DNA of 64,000 nt from Nocardia sp. MH4. GTDB lineage: Bacteria > Actinomycetota > Actinomycetes > Mycobacteriales > Mycobacteriaceae. The stretch lies in the NCBI RefSeq assembly GCF_019266065.1, contig NZ_LPNR01000111.1:93733-157732 (forward strand), in the 5' to 3' direction. How positions within the stretch are numbered: the first letter of the stretch is position 1; each line of letters begins with the position of its first letter. This document shows, piece after piece, positions 25,150 through 32,445 of this stretch. Both the position numbers and the translations under genes were made by a program. The notes beneath the pieces were generated by a model. The model saw only the letters and a program-made list of their open reading frames with translations. It did not search any database and was not told the origin of the DNA.

Positions 25150-26103
25150 TTATCGTAAATCGTCGATCGAAACTGGCTGAATTGCTTCTCGCAGGAACTC
25201 TGCGAGTTCGCTGAGCGCCAGCGCTGCCTCGGTGACCAGCGCGGCCTGCAGTTGCGCGACATGCCAGAGGCCGCGGGTTTCGGTGAAGCGGACGTGCACA
25301 CCCGCGCCACGCAGGGCTGAGACGAGCTGAGTGCACTGGTCGTGCAGGAGTTCGCTCACGTCGACCTGCACGTAGGTGGGTGGCAGGCCGATCAGGTTTC
25401 CGGTGAGCGGGGCGTAGCCCGCGTCGGTGGCGGCGCCGTCGCCGAGGTAGAAGGCGGCGCACGCTTGCGACCACGCCCGGTTGATCACCAGGTCGCGGCT
25501 GCGGCTGGGCACCTGGGTCGGGTCGACCCAGGGCGCGATGAGGCCCAGCGCGGCGGGCGTCATCGCGTGTCGTTCGATCAGTCGCTGGGCCAGCGCCAGC
25601 GACAGACCACCGCCCGCCGAATCGCCGGCGAGGCAGATCTGCTCGGGCCGGTAGCCGACGTTGTCCACCAGGTCGAGGAACGCCGCCTCGGCGTCGTCGA
25701 GACCGGCGGGCAGCGGATGCTCCGGGGCCAGGCGGTAGTCCAGCGAGTACACCGCGCAGGAGGTCTCCCTGGCCAGCCGCGCGACCAGCGAACGGTGGGT
25801 GGCCAGCGAACCGACGACGTAGCCGCCGCCGTGCAGGTACAGGATCGCGCCCGCGGCGCGCTCCGGCGGGACCGCCCGGGTACGCGAACCCGGGATGGCG
25901 GTCTCGGCGATGACCCGCTCGGCCGGGCGGCCGCCCAGCTGCAGATGCTGCACGACGGAACCGTCGGGCATCAGCTGCAGCCGGGAGACCACGTCGAGCA
26001 GGGCGCGTTGCACCGCGACCGGCAGCCGTGCGTTGAGCGTCACCCGGAACACCGGGTCGAGTACGGCACGGGCGATCGGCAGCGGAATCGTGAACTCGCG
26101 CAT
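25150..26103 (-). CDS. HSL-family alpha/beta hydrolase (LipR-like esterase)
   Basis: A 317-residue enzyme from ATG 26103. The oxyanion-hole motif ILYLHGGGYVVGS and nucleophile motif CLAGDSAGGGLSLAL identify the hormone-sensitive-lipase (IV) family. The acid is the Asp in YVQVDVSELLHDQ and the His lies in GLWHVAQLQ, where many relatives have HGF or HVF. DYRLAPEHPLPAGLDD is also diagnostic. It hydrolyses acyl or acetyl esters. The start is 24 bases after the SDR stop, so the genes are co-transcribed. In the mymA operon the equivalent position is held by LipR. Confidence 0.88.
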   Translation of the reverse strand: MREFTIPLPIARAVLDPVFRVTLNARLPVAVQRALLDVVSRLQLMPDGSVVQHLQLGGRPAERVIAETAIPGSRTRAVPPERAAGAILYLHGGGYVVGSLATHRSLVARLARETSCAVYSLDYRLAPEHPLPAGLDDAEAAFLDLVDNVGYRPEQICLAGDSAGGGLSLALAQRLIERHAMTPAALGLIAPWVDPTQVPSRSRDLVINRAWSQACAAFYLGDGAATDAGYAPLTGNLIGLPPTYVQVDVSELLHDQCTQLVSALRGAGVHVRFTETRGLWHVAQLQAALVTEAALALSELAEFLREAIQPVSIDDLR

Positions 26104-26127
26104 GGTTTTCCTACGGGGCTAGTCGCG

Positions 26128-26961
26128 TCAGTGCGGCATGAAGCGGCCGTTGACCACGGCCGAGATCCGGTTGTACCCCGAAGCGAGGAAGCGCACGCTC
26201 ACATCGAGCACCTTGGCCTCCCAGCCGATCAGCACGCGCGCGTGCCCCTTGCGCACACCCTCGGTGATGGTCTGCGCGGCCATCTCCGGGCTGTGGATCG
26301 CCAGGTACTTGTCGAACAGCGAGGCGGTGTTGGCCCCGTCGATGCCCTCGGCGTAGGTGGCGTTGCGGGCCACCGCGGTCTTGATGCCGCCGGGGTGCAC
26401 GCAGGTGACCTTGACCGGCGCCTTGGCGATCTTCATCTCCTGGTACAGCGCCTCGGTGAAGCCGCGCACCGCGAACTTGGCCGAGTTGTAGGCCGCCTGG
26501 CCGGGCACGGTGACCAGGCCGAACAGGCTCGACACGTTGACGACGTGGCCGTCGCCGGACTCGATCAGCATCGGCAGGAACGCCTTGGTGCCGTTGACGA
26601 CGCCCCAGAAATCGACGTCCATGATGCGTTCGATGTCTTTGAAGTCGGTCTTGACGACGTCACCGTGGTAGGCGATGCCGGCGTTGTTGTAGATCTGGTG
26701 CACGACGCCGAAGTGCGCCTTCACCGAGTCGGCGTAGAGCAGGAACGCCTCGCGCTCGGCGACGTTGAGCCGGTCGGCCTTGACCTGCGCGCCCAGTCCC
26801 TCGACGATGCGCACGGTCTCGGCCAGGCCCTCGGCGTCGATATCGGACAGCGCCAGCTTGGCGCCACGGCGAGCCAGGTTCTCGGCGAGCGCGCGGCCGA
26901 TGCCGGAGCCGGCGCCCGTGATCACACAGACCTTGTTCGTGAAGTAAGCATCTTTGCTCAC
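26128..26961 (-). CDS. Short-chain dehydrogenase/reductase
   Basis: A 277-residue classical SDR from GTG 26961, overlapping the monooxygenase stop by four bases. It has the cofactor motif VITGAGSGIGRALAENL, SDID after strand 2 (Asp favours NAD(H)), NNAGIAYHGDV, the catalytic Ser in HVVNVSSLFGLV and YNSAK with Tyr and Lys. The tail (ASGYNRISAVVNGRFMPH) is typical of the group next to flavin monooxygenases, as in mycobacterial Rv1245c and Rv3085 (from memory). It probably oxidises an alcohol or reduces a ketone around the monooxygenase step. Confidence 0.92.
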   Translation of the reverse strand: MSKDAYFTNKVCVITGAGSGIGRALAENLARRGAKLALSDIDAEGLAETVRIVEGLGAQVKADRLNVAEREAFLLYADSVKAHFGVVHQIYNNAGIAYHGDVVKTDFKDIERIMDVDFWGVVNGTKAFLPMLIESGDGHVVNVSSLFGLVTVPGQAAYNSAKFAVRGFTEALYQEMKIAKAPVKVTCVHPGGIKTAVARNATYAEGIDGANTASLFDKYLAIHSPEMAAQTITEGVRKGHARVLIGWEAKVLDVSVRFLASGYNRISAVVNGRFMPH

Positions 26962-28499
26962 TGTGCTGCCACCACTTTCAGTTCGGTGTCGGAGTCGGTC
27001 GAAGAAGTCGTGTCGTAGGCAGCGACATCGAAATTCTTGGTCAGCCTACGGAACTGGAAGGTGAAATCGGGCCACAGTGTGGTGTTGTTGCCGTGCTTGT
27101 CCAGGTACCAGCTGGCGCAGCCGCCGTTCATCCAGACGCTGTCGGCCATCTTCGCCTGCAGTTCGGTGTTGTACGCGCGCACGGCCTCCGGGCGGACCTC
27201 GACGGTGCGCAGGTTCTGCTTGTCGATGGTGGCCAGGGCGTCGGCGACATAGTTGATCTGCGACTCGATCATGAACACCATCGAGGTGTGGCCGAGGCCG
27301 ACGTTCGGGCCGAGCAGGAAGAACATGTTGGGGAAGTTCTCGATGGTCGAGCCCTTGTAGCCGCGCTGGCCGACCTCGTCGAACTGCTCGGACAGGGTCT
27401 GTCCGGTGCGACCGGTGATGGTCTCGAAGGCCGGGGAGTCGGTGACGTGGAAGCCGGTGGCCACGATCAGCGCGTCGATCTCGCGCTCGGTGCCGTCCTT
27501 GGTGACGATCGAGCCGGCCTTGACCTCGGCGATGCCCTCGGTGATCACCTCGACGTTGTCGCGGTCGATCGCCGGGTAGTACTCGTTGGAGATCAACATG
27601 CGCTTGCAGCCGATGCGGTAGTTCGGGGTGACCTTGGCGCGCTTGATCGGGTCGCGGACCTCGGCCAGCAGCTTGCCGCGAGAGATGGTCTCGAAGATCT
27701 TCATCAGCGCGGGGTACTTGGCCAGGCCGACGACCTGGGTCTCGCGGGCGGCGTAGATGGCCGCGCGGGACAGGCGCTGCACGCCCGGAATGTACTTGAA
27801 CGCCAGGCGTTCCGGCAGGAAGTACGGGCGGTCCATGCGCGGCAGCAGCCACGGCGCGGTGCGCTGGTAGAGGTCGAGGTGGGCGACCTTGCCCGCGATG
27901 GCGGGCACGATCTGGATGGCCGAGGCGCCGGTGCCGATCACCGCGACGCGCTTGCCCGCGAGCTCGACGCTGTGGTCCCAGCGGGCCGAGTGGAAGATCT
28001 CGCCCTCGAACTCGTTGATGCCCTTGATGTCGGGCAGCGACGGCTCACACAGGGCGCCGACCGCGGAGACCACGGTGTCGGCGGTGAAGTCGCCCTTGCT
28101 GGTGGTGATGTCCCAGCGGGCGGTCTCGGCGTTCCAGCGCATGCCCAGCACATCGCAGTCGAACAGGTGCTTGTCCAGCACATTGTTCTGCTCGGCGACC
28201 TTGCGGATGTAGGCCTGGATCTCGCCCTGCTTGGAGAACGAGCGCGACCAGTCCGGGTTCAGCGCGAACGAGTAGGAGTACAGGTGCGACGGCACGTCGC
28301 ACGCGGCGCCGGGGTAGGTGTTGTCCCGCCAGGTGCCGCCGACATCGCTGCCGCGCTCCAGGACGAGGAAATCCTCGCGGCCTTGCTGGCGCAGCCGGAT
28401 GGCCATTCCGAGGCCCGCGAACCCACTGCCGACGATGATCGTCTTGACGTGGCGGGCGGCACGGTCGGCGACAACTTTGTCTGTAACCTTGCGACTCAT
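26958..28499 (-). CDS. Flavin-containing/Baeyer-Villiger monooxygenase (MymA-like)
   Basis: A 513-residue protein from ATG 28499. The FAD motif TIIVGSGFAGLGMAIRL, the GTWRDNTYPGAACDVPSHLY segment (quoted up to its 20th residue), the BVMO fingerprint FEGEIFHSARWDHS and the NADPH motif VAVIGTGASAIQIVP are intact, and ATGF lies in the later NADPH domain. The enzyme inserts oxygen into a ketone or oxidises a heteroatom using NADPH and O2; the substrate is unknown. No ribosome site precedes the ATG. A promoter at 28507-28535 puts transcription at or next to the ATG, so translation is probably leaderless. Confidence 0.92.
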   Translation of the reverse strand: MSRKVTDKVVADRAARHVKTIIVGSGFAGLGMAIRLRQQGREDFLVLERGSDVGGTWRDNTYPGAACDVPSHLYSYSFALNPDWSRSFSKQGEIQAYIRKVAEQNNVLDKHLFDCDVLGMRWNAETARWDITTSKGDFTADTVVSAVGALCEPSLPDIKGINEFEGEIFHSARWDHSVELAGKRVAVIGTGASAIQIVPAIAGKVAHLDLYQRTAPWLLPRMDRPYFLPERLAFKYIPGVQRLSRAAIYAARETQVVGLAKYPALMKIFETISRGKLLAEVRDPIKRAKVTPNYRIGCKRMLISNEYYPAIDRDNVEVITEGIAEVKAGSIVTKDGTEREIDALIVATGFHVTDSPAFETITGRTGQTLSEQFDEVGQRGYKGSTIENFPNMFFLLGPNVGLGHTSMVFMIESQINYVADALATIDKQNLRTVEVRPEAVRAYNTELQAKMADSVWMNGGCASWYLDKHGNNTTLWPDFTFQFRRLTKNFDVAAYDTTSSTDSDTELKVVAAQ

Positions 28500-28506
28500 G
28501 TAATGC

Positions 28507-28535
28507 AGACTACGTTCTTATTGAGCCGGAGTCAA
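28507..28535 (-). promoter_or_regulatory. Promoter of monooxygenase operon, leaderless
   Basis: On the reverse strand TTGACT (28535-28530), a 17-base spacer and TAGTCT (28512-28507) are followed by 7 bases and then the ATG at 28499. The imperfect operator copy TGAGCCGGAGTCA (28522-28534) covers the -35 and part of the spacer, so a bound TetR protein would repress it. Confidence 0.7.
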
Positions 28536-28538
28536 CAG

Positions 28539-28559
28539 CTATTGAACCAGGTTCAGTAG
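28539..28559. promoter_or_regulatory. TetR-type operator (two copies, 28522-28534 and 28539-28559)
   Basis: The core TGAACC-A-GGTTCA (28543-28555) is a perfect 6-1-6 palindrome, and CTA / TAG at the outer edges extend it with one mismatch per arm to 28539-28559. A second, degenerate copy (TGAGCCGGAGTCA, 9 of 13 bases the same) is centred exactly 21 bases away, two helical turns. The regulator is probably the adjacent tetR-like product. Confidence 0.65.
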
Positions 28560-28569
28560 TGGCTAGGAT
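28542..28569 (+). promoter_or_regulatory. Promoter of tetR-like gene, leaderless
   Basis: TTGAAC (28542-28547), a 16-base spacer and TAGGAT (28564-28569) are followed by 7 bases and then GTG 28577. The -35 lies inside the strong operator copy, which implies autorepression. The arrangement mirrors the divergent promoter. Confidence 0.65.
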
Positions 28570-28576
28570 GGACGAC

Positions 28577-29203
28577 GTGAGTATCAGGAGTTCCGGCGAG
28601 ACCAAGCGTGTCCGGCTCAGCCCCGAGGAGCGGCGGCTGCAGCTGATCACCCTGGGCGCCGAGATGCTGGCCGAGCGATCGCTCGAGGACATCTCGGTCG
28701 ACGACATCGCCAAGCAGGCCGGCATCTCGCGGGGGTTGCTGTTCCACTACTTCGCCTCCAAGCAGGAGTTCCACGAGGCGATCGCCCGGCACGTGAGCGC
28801 CGAGTTCTTCGCGGCCGTCACCCCCAATCGCGAGCTGTCGCTGTTCGACATGCTGCGCGACTCGATCGAGCGGTTCGTCGACTACGCCACCGAGCACTCC
28901 GCGTCCTACCGCTCCGTGCTGCGCGGGCCCGCCAGCATCACCCCCGACCTCCTCGACTACGTCAACGAAACCCGCGGCGCCATCGCCGATCTCATCGTCA
29001 GCGAGCTTCCCCTACCCCCCGACGACCCCGACCTCGCCCGCCTCACCCTCGCCATCCGCGGCTGGATCGCCTTCGTCGAGGAAACCATCCTCACCTGGAT
29101 GACCGAAAAGCCCATCACTCGAGAACAATTGGTTGACCTACTCGTCGAATCCCTCCCCGCCCTGGCCTTGAGTCCAGCCCTCATCGCCGCGCTGCAGGGC
29201 TGA
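28577..29203 (+). CDS. TetR family transcriptional regulator
   Basis: A 208-residue protein from GTG 28577 (VSIRSSGETKRVRLS); ATG 28568 and GTG 28559 are alternatives, but 28577 fits the promoter and an AGGA eight bases upstream. The N-terminal helix-turn-helix is typical: ERSLEDISVDDIAKQAGISR then GLLFHYFASKQEFHEAI. The ligand-binding C-terminal half is helical (IERFVDYATEHSASYRSVLR; IRGWIAFVEETILTWM). Divergence from the monooxygenase operon and the twin operator indicate that it represses both, with release by a lipid or ketone-like ligand as an untested guess. Confidence 0.9.
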   Translation: MSIRSSGETKRVRLSPEERRLQLITLGAEMLAERSLEDISVDDIAKQAGISRGLLFHYFASKQEFHEAIARHVSAEFFAAVTPNRELSLFDMLRDSIERFVDYATEHSASYRSVLRGPASITPDLLDYVNETRGAIADLIVSELPLPPDDPDLARLTLAIRGWIAFVEETILTWMTEKPITREQLVDLLVESLPALALSPALIAALQG

Positions 29204-29250
29204 GTCTGCCGTTCGGTGCTGACTGACACGCGCGGTCCCGCGACTGGATT

Positions 29251-29739
29251 CTATTGGCCGCGGAACTCGAGATGGACTATGTGCACGTTGGCGGTGCGCT
29301 CGTCGATGACGACAGCGCGGATCATCGAGTCGCCTTCCTTCGACACGAACATATCCTGGGCTTCCTTCGCGTGAGGCGAAGTCGAAAGCGGTGGTCCGGC
29401 AATTATTTCACGGTTGGCAGCCGAGACGCCTTCCGTGAATGGCTTGGAAAATTTCGACTCGTTCAACATCCAGGTCAGGTCGGCGGGGGAGACTTCCACG
29501 GCCAGTTTGAAATTCGGATCGCGGTGGTAGTCGTCTCTGGCTAGCAGCACTTTCGCGCCCGACGGTAGCTGCCAGTCGCCGAATTCGAGGGCAGCCTGAG
29601 TCAAGGCGGGGCCCTGCAGGGGGTGCGACTCGTCGTTCGCTGTGCTGTGCCCAAGCGAGGTGCAACCGGTTCCGGCAACGACTCCCACGACGGCAGTGGT
29701 GAGGAAGAAAACTTGGACCGTTCTCTTGTGAAATGTCAT
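29251..29739 (-). CDS. Hypothetical lipoprotein of low-GC unit
   Basis: A 162-residue protein from ATG 29739 with GGAG upstream. MTFHKRTVQVFFLTTAVVGV leads to the lipobox GTGC, so it is a predicted membrane-anchored lipoprotein. The mature part has LEFGDWQLPSGAKVLLARDD, VSPADLTWMLNESKFSKPFT and a beta-rich end (IRAVVIDERTANVHIVHLEF). It matches no family I know. It is the third gene of a unit with lower GC than its surroundings, 38 bases after the 226-residue gene. A role as surface partner or immunity protein for the upstream WXG-like protein is speculation. Confidence 0.7.
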   Translation of the reverse strand: MTFHKRTVQVFFLTTAVVGVVAGTGCTSLGHSTANDESHPLQGPALTQAALEFGDWQLPSGAKVLLARDDYHRDPNFKLAVEVSPADLTWMLNESKFSKPFTEGVSAANREIIAGPPLSTSPHAKEAQDMFVSKEGDSMIRAVVIDERTANVHIVHLEFRGQ

Positions 29740-29777
29740 TCCAACTTCTCCGTTGGGCTGGCTACAATCTTGCGGAA

Positions 29778-30458
29778 CTATCTGTTGGGTGGAAGGTTGA
29801 TGTCCCCTTCTTGGGGGAGGTCGCCCTCGAACTTGTATATCCAGGATGATCCGAACTGATTGAACTCCTTGGCCAGACCAGCTGTGTGGAGTGAGCCGAG
29901 CTGCGCATCGGTGACTTTGACTCCCTGAATTACGGTGCTCTTGGTTCCGTCCCAATTGTACCGGTCGAACATGTGAACGACATATTCCATTAGAATGTGA
30001 GGTTGAGCGCCACTCGACGGCGTGATTGTGACTACTCCGGTCACGGATATCTCGACTGCGGCCATGCCGAGAAACCAGTCCTCGCACTCTTCCTGTGAGA
30101 TTGCGAAGTCCGCCCAATCTACAAAAAGCTCAATGGGCTTGTTATGGTTAGTCGGATCTTTGGAAAGTGTCACGATCTTATCTGTGATGAGGAAGTCTAT
30201 GTATTTCTTTACACTGGGAACGTCCTTCATGACTTCGGTTGGGTCGATCCACATGTCATCGCCGGAGTTGCCGAGGTAGTGGCGCATTCCGCGGGCTGCA
30301 TTGTGTAGTCCGGCGAAATCGGCGACTAGCTGTGCGTCCCACGCGAACCGGAAGTACATGAGGTCGTCGAACCGGCTGAGGATTCGTTGTGAGCCGTGTG
30401 CTCCGGCTCCAGGGTCGGTTGTCGGGTGTGGCGGCATCGGTGCGATCTGTGGTGTCAT
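29778..30458 (-). CDS. Hypothetical protein of low-GC unit, T7SS-associated type
   Basis: A 226-residue protein from ATG 30458 behind GGGAGGA. The Pro-rich N-terminus (MTPQIAPMPPHPTTDPGAGA) has no signal peptide. Residues 45-90 hold AGLHNAARGMRHYLGNSGDD followed by MWIDPTEVMKDVPSVKKYID, a pattern I associate with actinobacterial proteins encoded beside WXG-like secretion substrates. The C-terminal half is beta-rich (VEISVTGVVTITPSSG; MEYVVHMFDRYNWDGTKST; GSSWIYKFEGDLPQEGD). Codon use is clearly less GC-biased than in neighbours; 30121-30180 is only about 40% GC. The function is unknown; toxin-like or effector-like roles cannot be excluded. Confidence 0.7.
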   Translation of the reverse strand: MTPQIAPMPPHPTTDPGAGAHGSQRILSRFDDLMYFRFAWDAQLVADFAGLHNAARGMRHYLGNSGDDMWIDPTEVMKDVPSVKKYIDFLITDKIVTLSKDPTNHNKPIELFVDWADFAISQEECEDWFLGMAAVEISVTGVVTITPSSGAQPHILMEYVVHMFDRYNWDGTKSTVIQGVKVTDAQLGSLHTAGLAKEFNQFGSSWIYKFEGDLPQEGDINLPPNR

Positions 30459-30521
30459 CGTAGTCCTCCCCCGTGAGCTAGCGCTGCTTATCGAGCCGTG
30501 TGATCGTCCCAGTCGGCAATC

Positions 30522-31631
30522 TCAGGTGCGATTGTCGACACCCTCCTCCCACCACACCGTGTTCCCGATGCCAAACCTCCGCGAACCCGGATCTGCCTCG
30601 ACCTTGTCCGGAATTTCGAAGTCGCTGGCGCTAAAGACCGGGGCGGCGCGTCCGGGTGAATAGTCCAAGGCTGTCGTCAGCTTTTCGATGACAACGGTGA
30701 TCGCATTCTTTCGAGTATCGGCGGCCGCCTTCAACTCATCTGCGGCAGCGGTAACCTGGGACTTCAGATCAGCGGGCATCGGGTTTTTCACCTGACCGGC
30801 CCAGGCACCGAGTGGGAATGACGCTTCTTGGTAGGTGATGCTGTTCAATATTCTGCTGGTGAGATCCGTCGCCTGGTTGTAGACGAGACGTTCGAGGCAC
30901 ATGCCCCCGTTCTCGACGATCTTCGCCGTGGTTTCCAAGTCGGTGCTGCGCACACTCATCGTATTCCCGAGGGTCCCGGATGTCGTGGTGAACGACTGAG
31001 CGGCTTCACCGGACCACTCCGAGGCCAGCCATGTGGACCCGTTCGTGACATTCTGGGCGGCGACATAGTCGTTGGTGCCGAGCATGGCGATTCGTCTCCC
31101 GATGGTCTCGACTGATTCCCAATCCGCTAGCAGGGGGGTGAGGTATTCCTCGGTCGGTTTGATGCCTATCGCGACGCTCAGCGGCTCGTCGTACGGAGAC
31201 AGCTGTGAGATGGTCGATGTCAGAAGCTGTTTCAAGGTGTACTGATCCTCGCCGACGTCCGGGAGGCTAGGTAGCTGGACTCCGCCGAACCGGGTGGCAC
31301 CAGTAGTGTTGGATTCTCCTCCGGCGGAGTCTGTTGTCGCGGCGAGGTCGGCCGCGGTTCCGTCATCCGTAGTCCGGTACGAGGTCGCCGCGGTGGACAG
31401 GTTCGAGCCGAGCGTGCCCATTGCGGTGGTGTCCGATTGCAGGGCTGCGGAATGCGCGGCCCGGAAATTTTCCAGCGGCGTCGCGAGGTCTGCGATGAGT
31501 CCCGACGCACCTGCTGGCAACGCGATCGCAGCGTTGAATCGGGCGGCGTTCGATGATGCGTTCGCCGCGATGTCCTGCAGGTCGAGCTTGAATCCCTGGA
31601 GTCGGGATACGTCAACCGCCAAGTCGTTCAC
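30522..31631 (-). CDS. WXG/EspC-like putative type VII secretion protein
   Basis: A 369-residue protein from GTG 31631 (VNDLAVDVSRLQG) with GGAGG five bases upstream. Residues 1-95 form an EspC-like helical pair (LQDIAANASSNAARFNAAIA; LENFRAAHSAALQSDTTAMG). A second helical pair around residues 195-260 contains the WXG-type turn EWSGEAAQSF (Trp-Ser-Gly at 206-208). C-terminal helices (SQVTAAADELKAAADTRKNA) precede a short end with tandem Trp (NTVWWEEGVDN). No signal peptide or membrane helix is seen, fitting export by a type VII (ESX) system, but no obvious YxxxD/E signal is found. It is the first gene of the three-gene low-GC unit. Confidence 0.75.
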   Translation of the reverse strand: MNDLAVDVSRLQGFKLDLQDIAANASSNAARFNAAIALPAGASGLIADLATPLENFRAAHSAALQSDTTAMGTLGSNLSTAATSYRTTDDGTAADLAATTDSAGGESNTTGATRFGGVQLPSLPDVGEDQYTLKQLLTSTISQLSPYDEPLSVAIGIKPTEEYLTPLLADWESVETIGRRIAMLGTNDYVAAQNVTNGSTWLASEWSGEAAQSFTTTSGTLGNTMSVRSTDLETTAKIVENGGMCLERLVYNQATDLTSRILNSITYQEASFPLGAWAGQVKNPMPADLKSQVTAAADELKAAADTRKNAITVVIEKLTTALDYSPGRAAPVFSASDFEIPDKVEADPGSRRFGIGNTVWWEEGVDNRT

Positions 31632-31779
31632 AGTGCCTCCGAGGCGTCTCGGCCGGCACGGTGCCACGTGTAACCACCGGTCGCCGGACCGTAGAGGCGA
31701 GATTGAATTGTGTTGTATCGCAATGACACCGGCCCACCCCCATGGATCTTCTCGGGGGGATACTAACCGACGTTCGGGG

Positions 31780-32364
31780 TCAGTCGGAGGTCTTGGGGCG
31801 GGCGCGGAAGTGGGCTCGTTCGCCTTGTTTGCCGAAGAGGCTGAGGAATTCGACGGGGTGGTCGTCGGCGGCGCCGAACCAGTGCGGGATGTGGGTGTCG
31901 AATTCGGCGGCTTCGCCGGGGGTGAGGACGATGTCGTTGTCGCCGAGAATCAGGCGCAGGCGGCCGTTGAGGACATAGAGCCATTCGTAGCCCTCGTGGA
32001 CCTGGGGCTCCTCGGGTCGGTTGCGGGCGTTGGGGGCGATGATCATCTTGAAGGCCTGGATGCCGCCCGCCCGCTTGGTCAGCGGGAGCATCGTCATGCC
32101 GTGGCGGGTGACCGGGCGCAGGTGGATGCGCGGGTCGCCGGTGGGCGGGGCGTCGACGAGTTCGTCGAGGGTGACGCCGTGGGCTTTGGCCAGGGGGAGC
32201 AGGAGTTCGAGGGTGGGTTTGCGGTCGCCCGACTCGAGGCGCGACAGGGTGCTCACCGAGATGCCGGTTTCCGCCGAGAGGTCGGCGAGGGTGGTCCGGC
32301 GCCGTTTGCGCAGGTCGCGCAGGCGGGGGCCGACCGAGTCGAGGGTCTGTTCGAGGTCGTCCAT
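31780..32364 (-). CDS. XRE-cupin transcriptional regulator
   Basis: A 194-residue protein from ATG 32364. Residues 12-70 are a Cro/CI-type helix-turn-helix (LRDLRKRRRTTLADLSAETG then ISVSTLSRLESGDRKPTLEL). Residues about 105-185 are a cupin barrel (HEGYEWLYVLNGRLRLILGD, then LTPGEAAEFDTHIPHWFG). Such MerR-unrelated HTH-cupin proteins sense small ligands. It is divergent from the thioredoxin-reductase-like gene, and TTTGCC/GGCAAA repeats lie between the two starts. Confidence 0.9.
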   Translation of the reverse strand: MDDLEQTLDSVGPRLRDLRKRRRTTLADLSAETGISVSTLSRLESGDRKPTLELLLPLAKAHGVTLDELVDAPPTGDPRIHLRPVTRHGMTMLPLTKRAGGIQAFKMIIAPNARNRPEEPQVHEGYEWLYVLNGRLRLILGDNDIVLTPGEAAEFDTHIPHWFGAADDHPVEFLSLFGKQGERAHFRARPKTSD

Positions 32365-32373
32365 GCTGTCCAG

Positions 32374-32400
32374 TTTGCCACGACGGCAAATTTCTTTGCC
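32374..32400. promoter_or_regulatory. Operator candidate for XRE-cupin regulator
   Basis: TTTGCC (32374-32379) and GGCAAA (32385-32390) make an inverted repeat with a 5-base spacer, and a third TTTGCC follows at 32395-32400. The repeats lie 10-36 bases from the regulator's start and in front of the divergent reductase-like gene. The binder is inferred. Confidence 0.55.
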
Positions 32401-32445
32401 AGGACGCGGGCGCGGACGGCACGGTGGTCGGCGAAGGAGGTCGAG

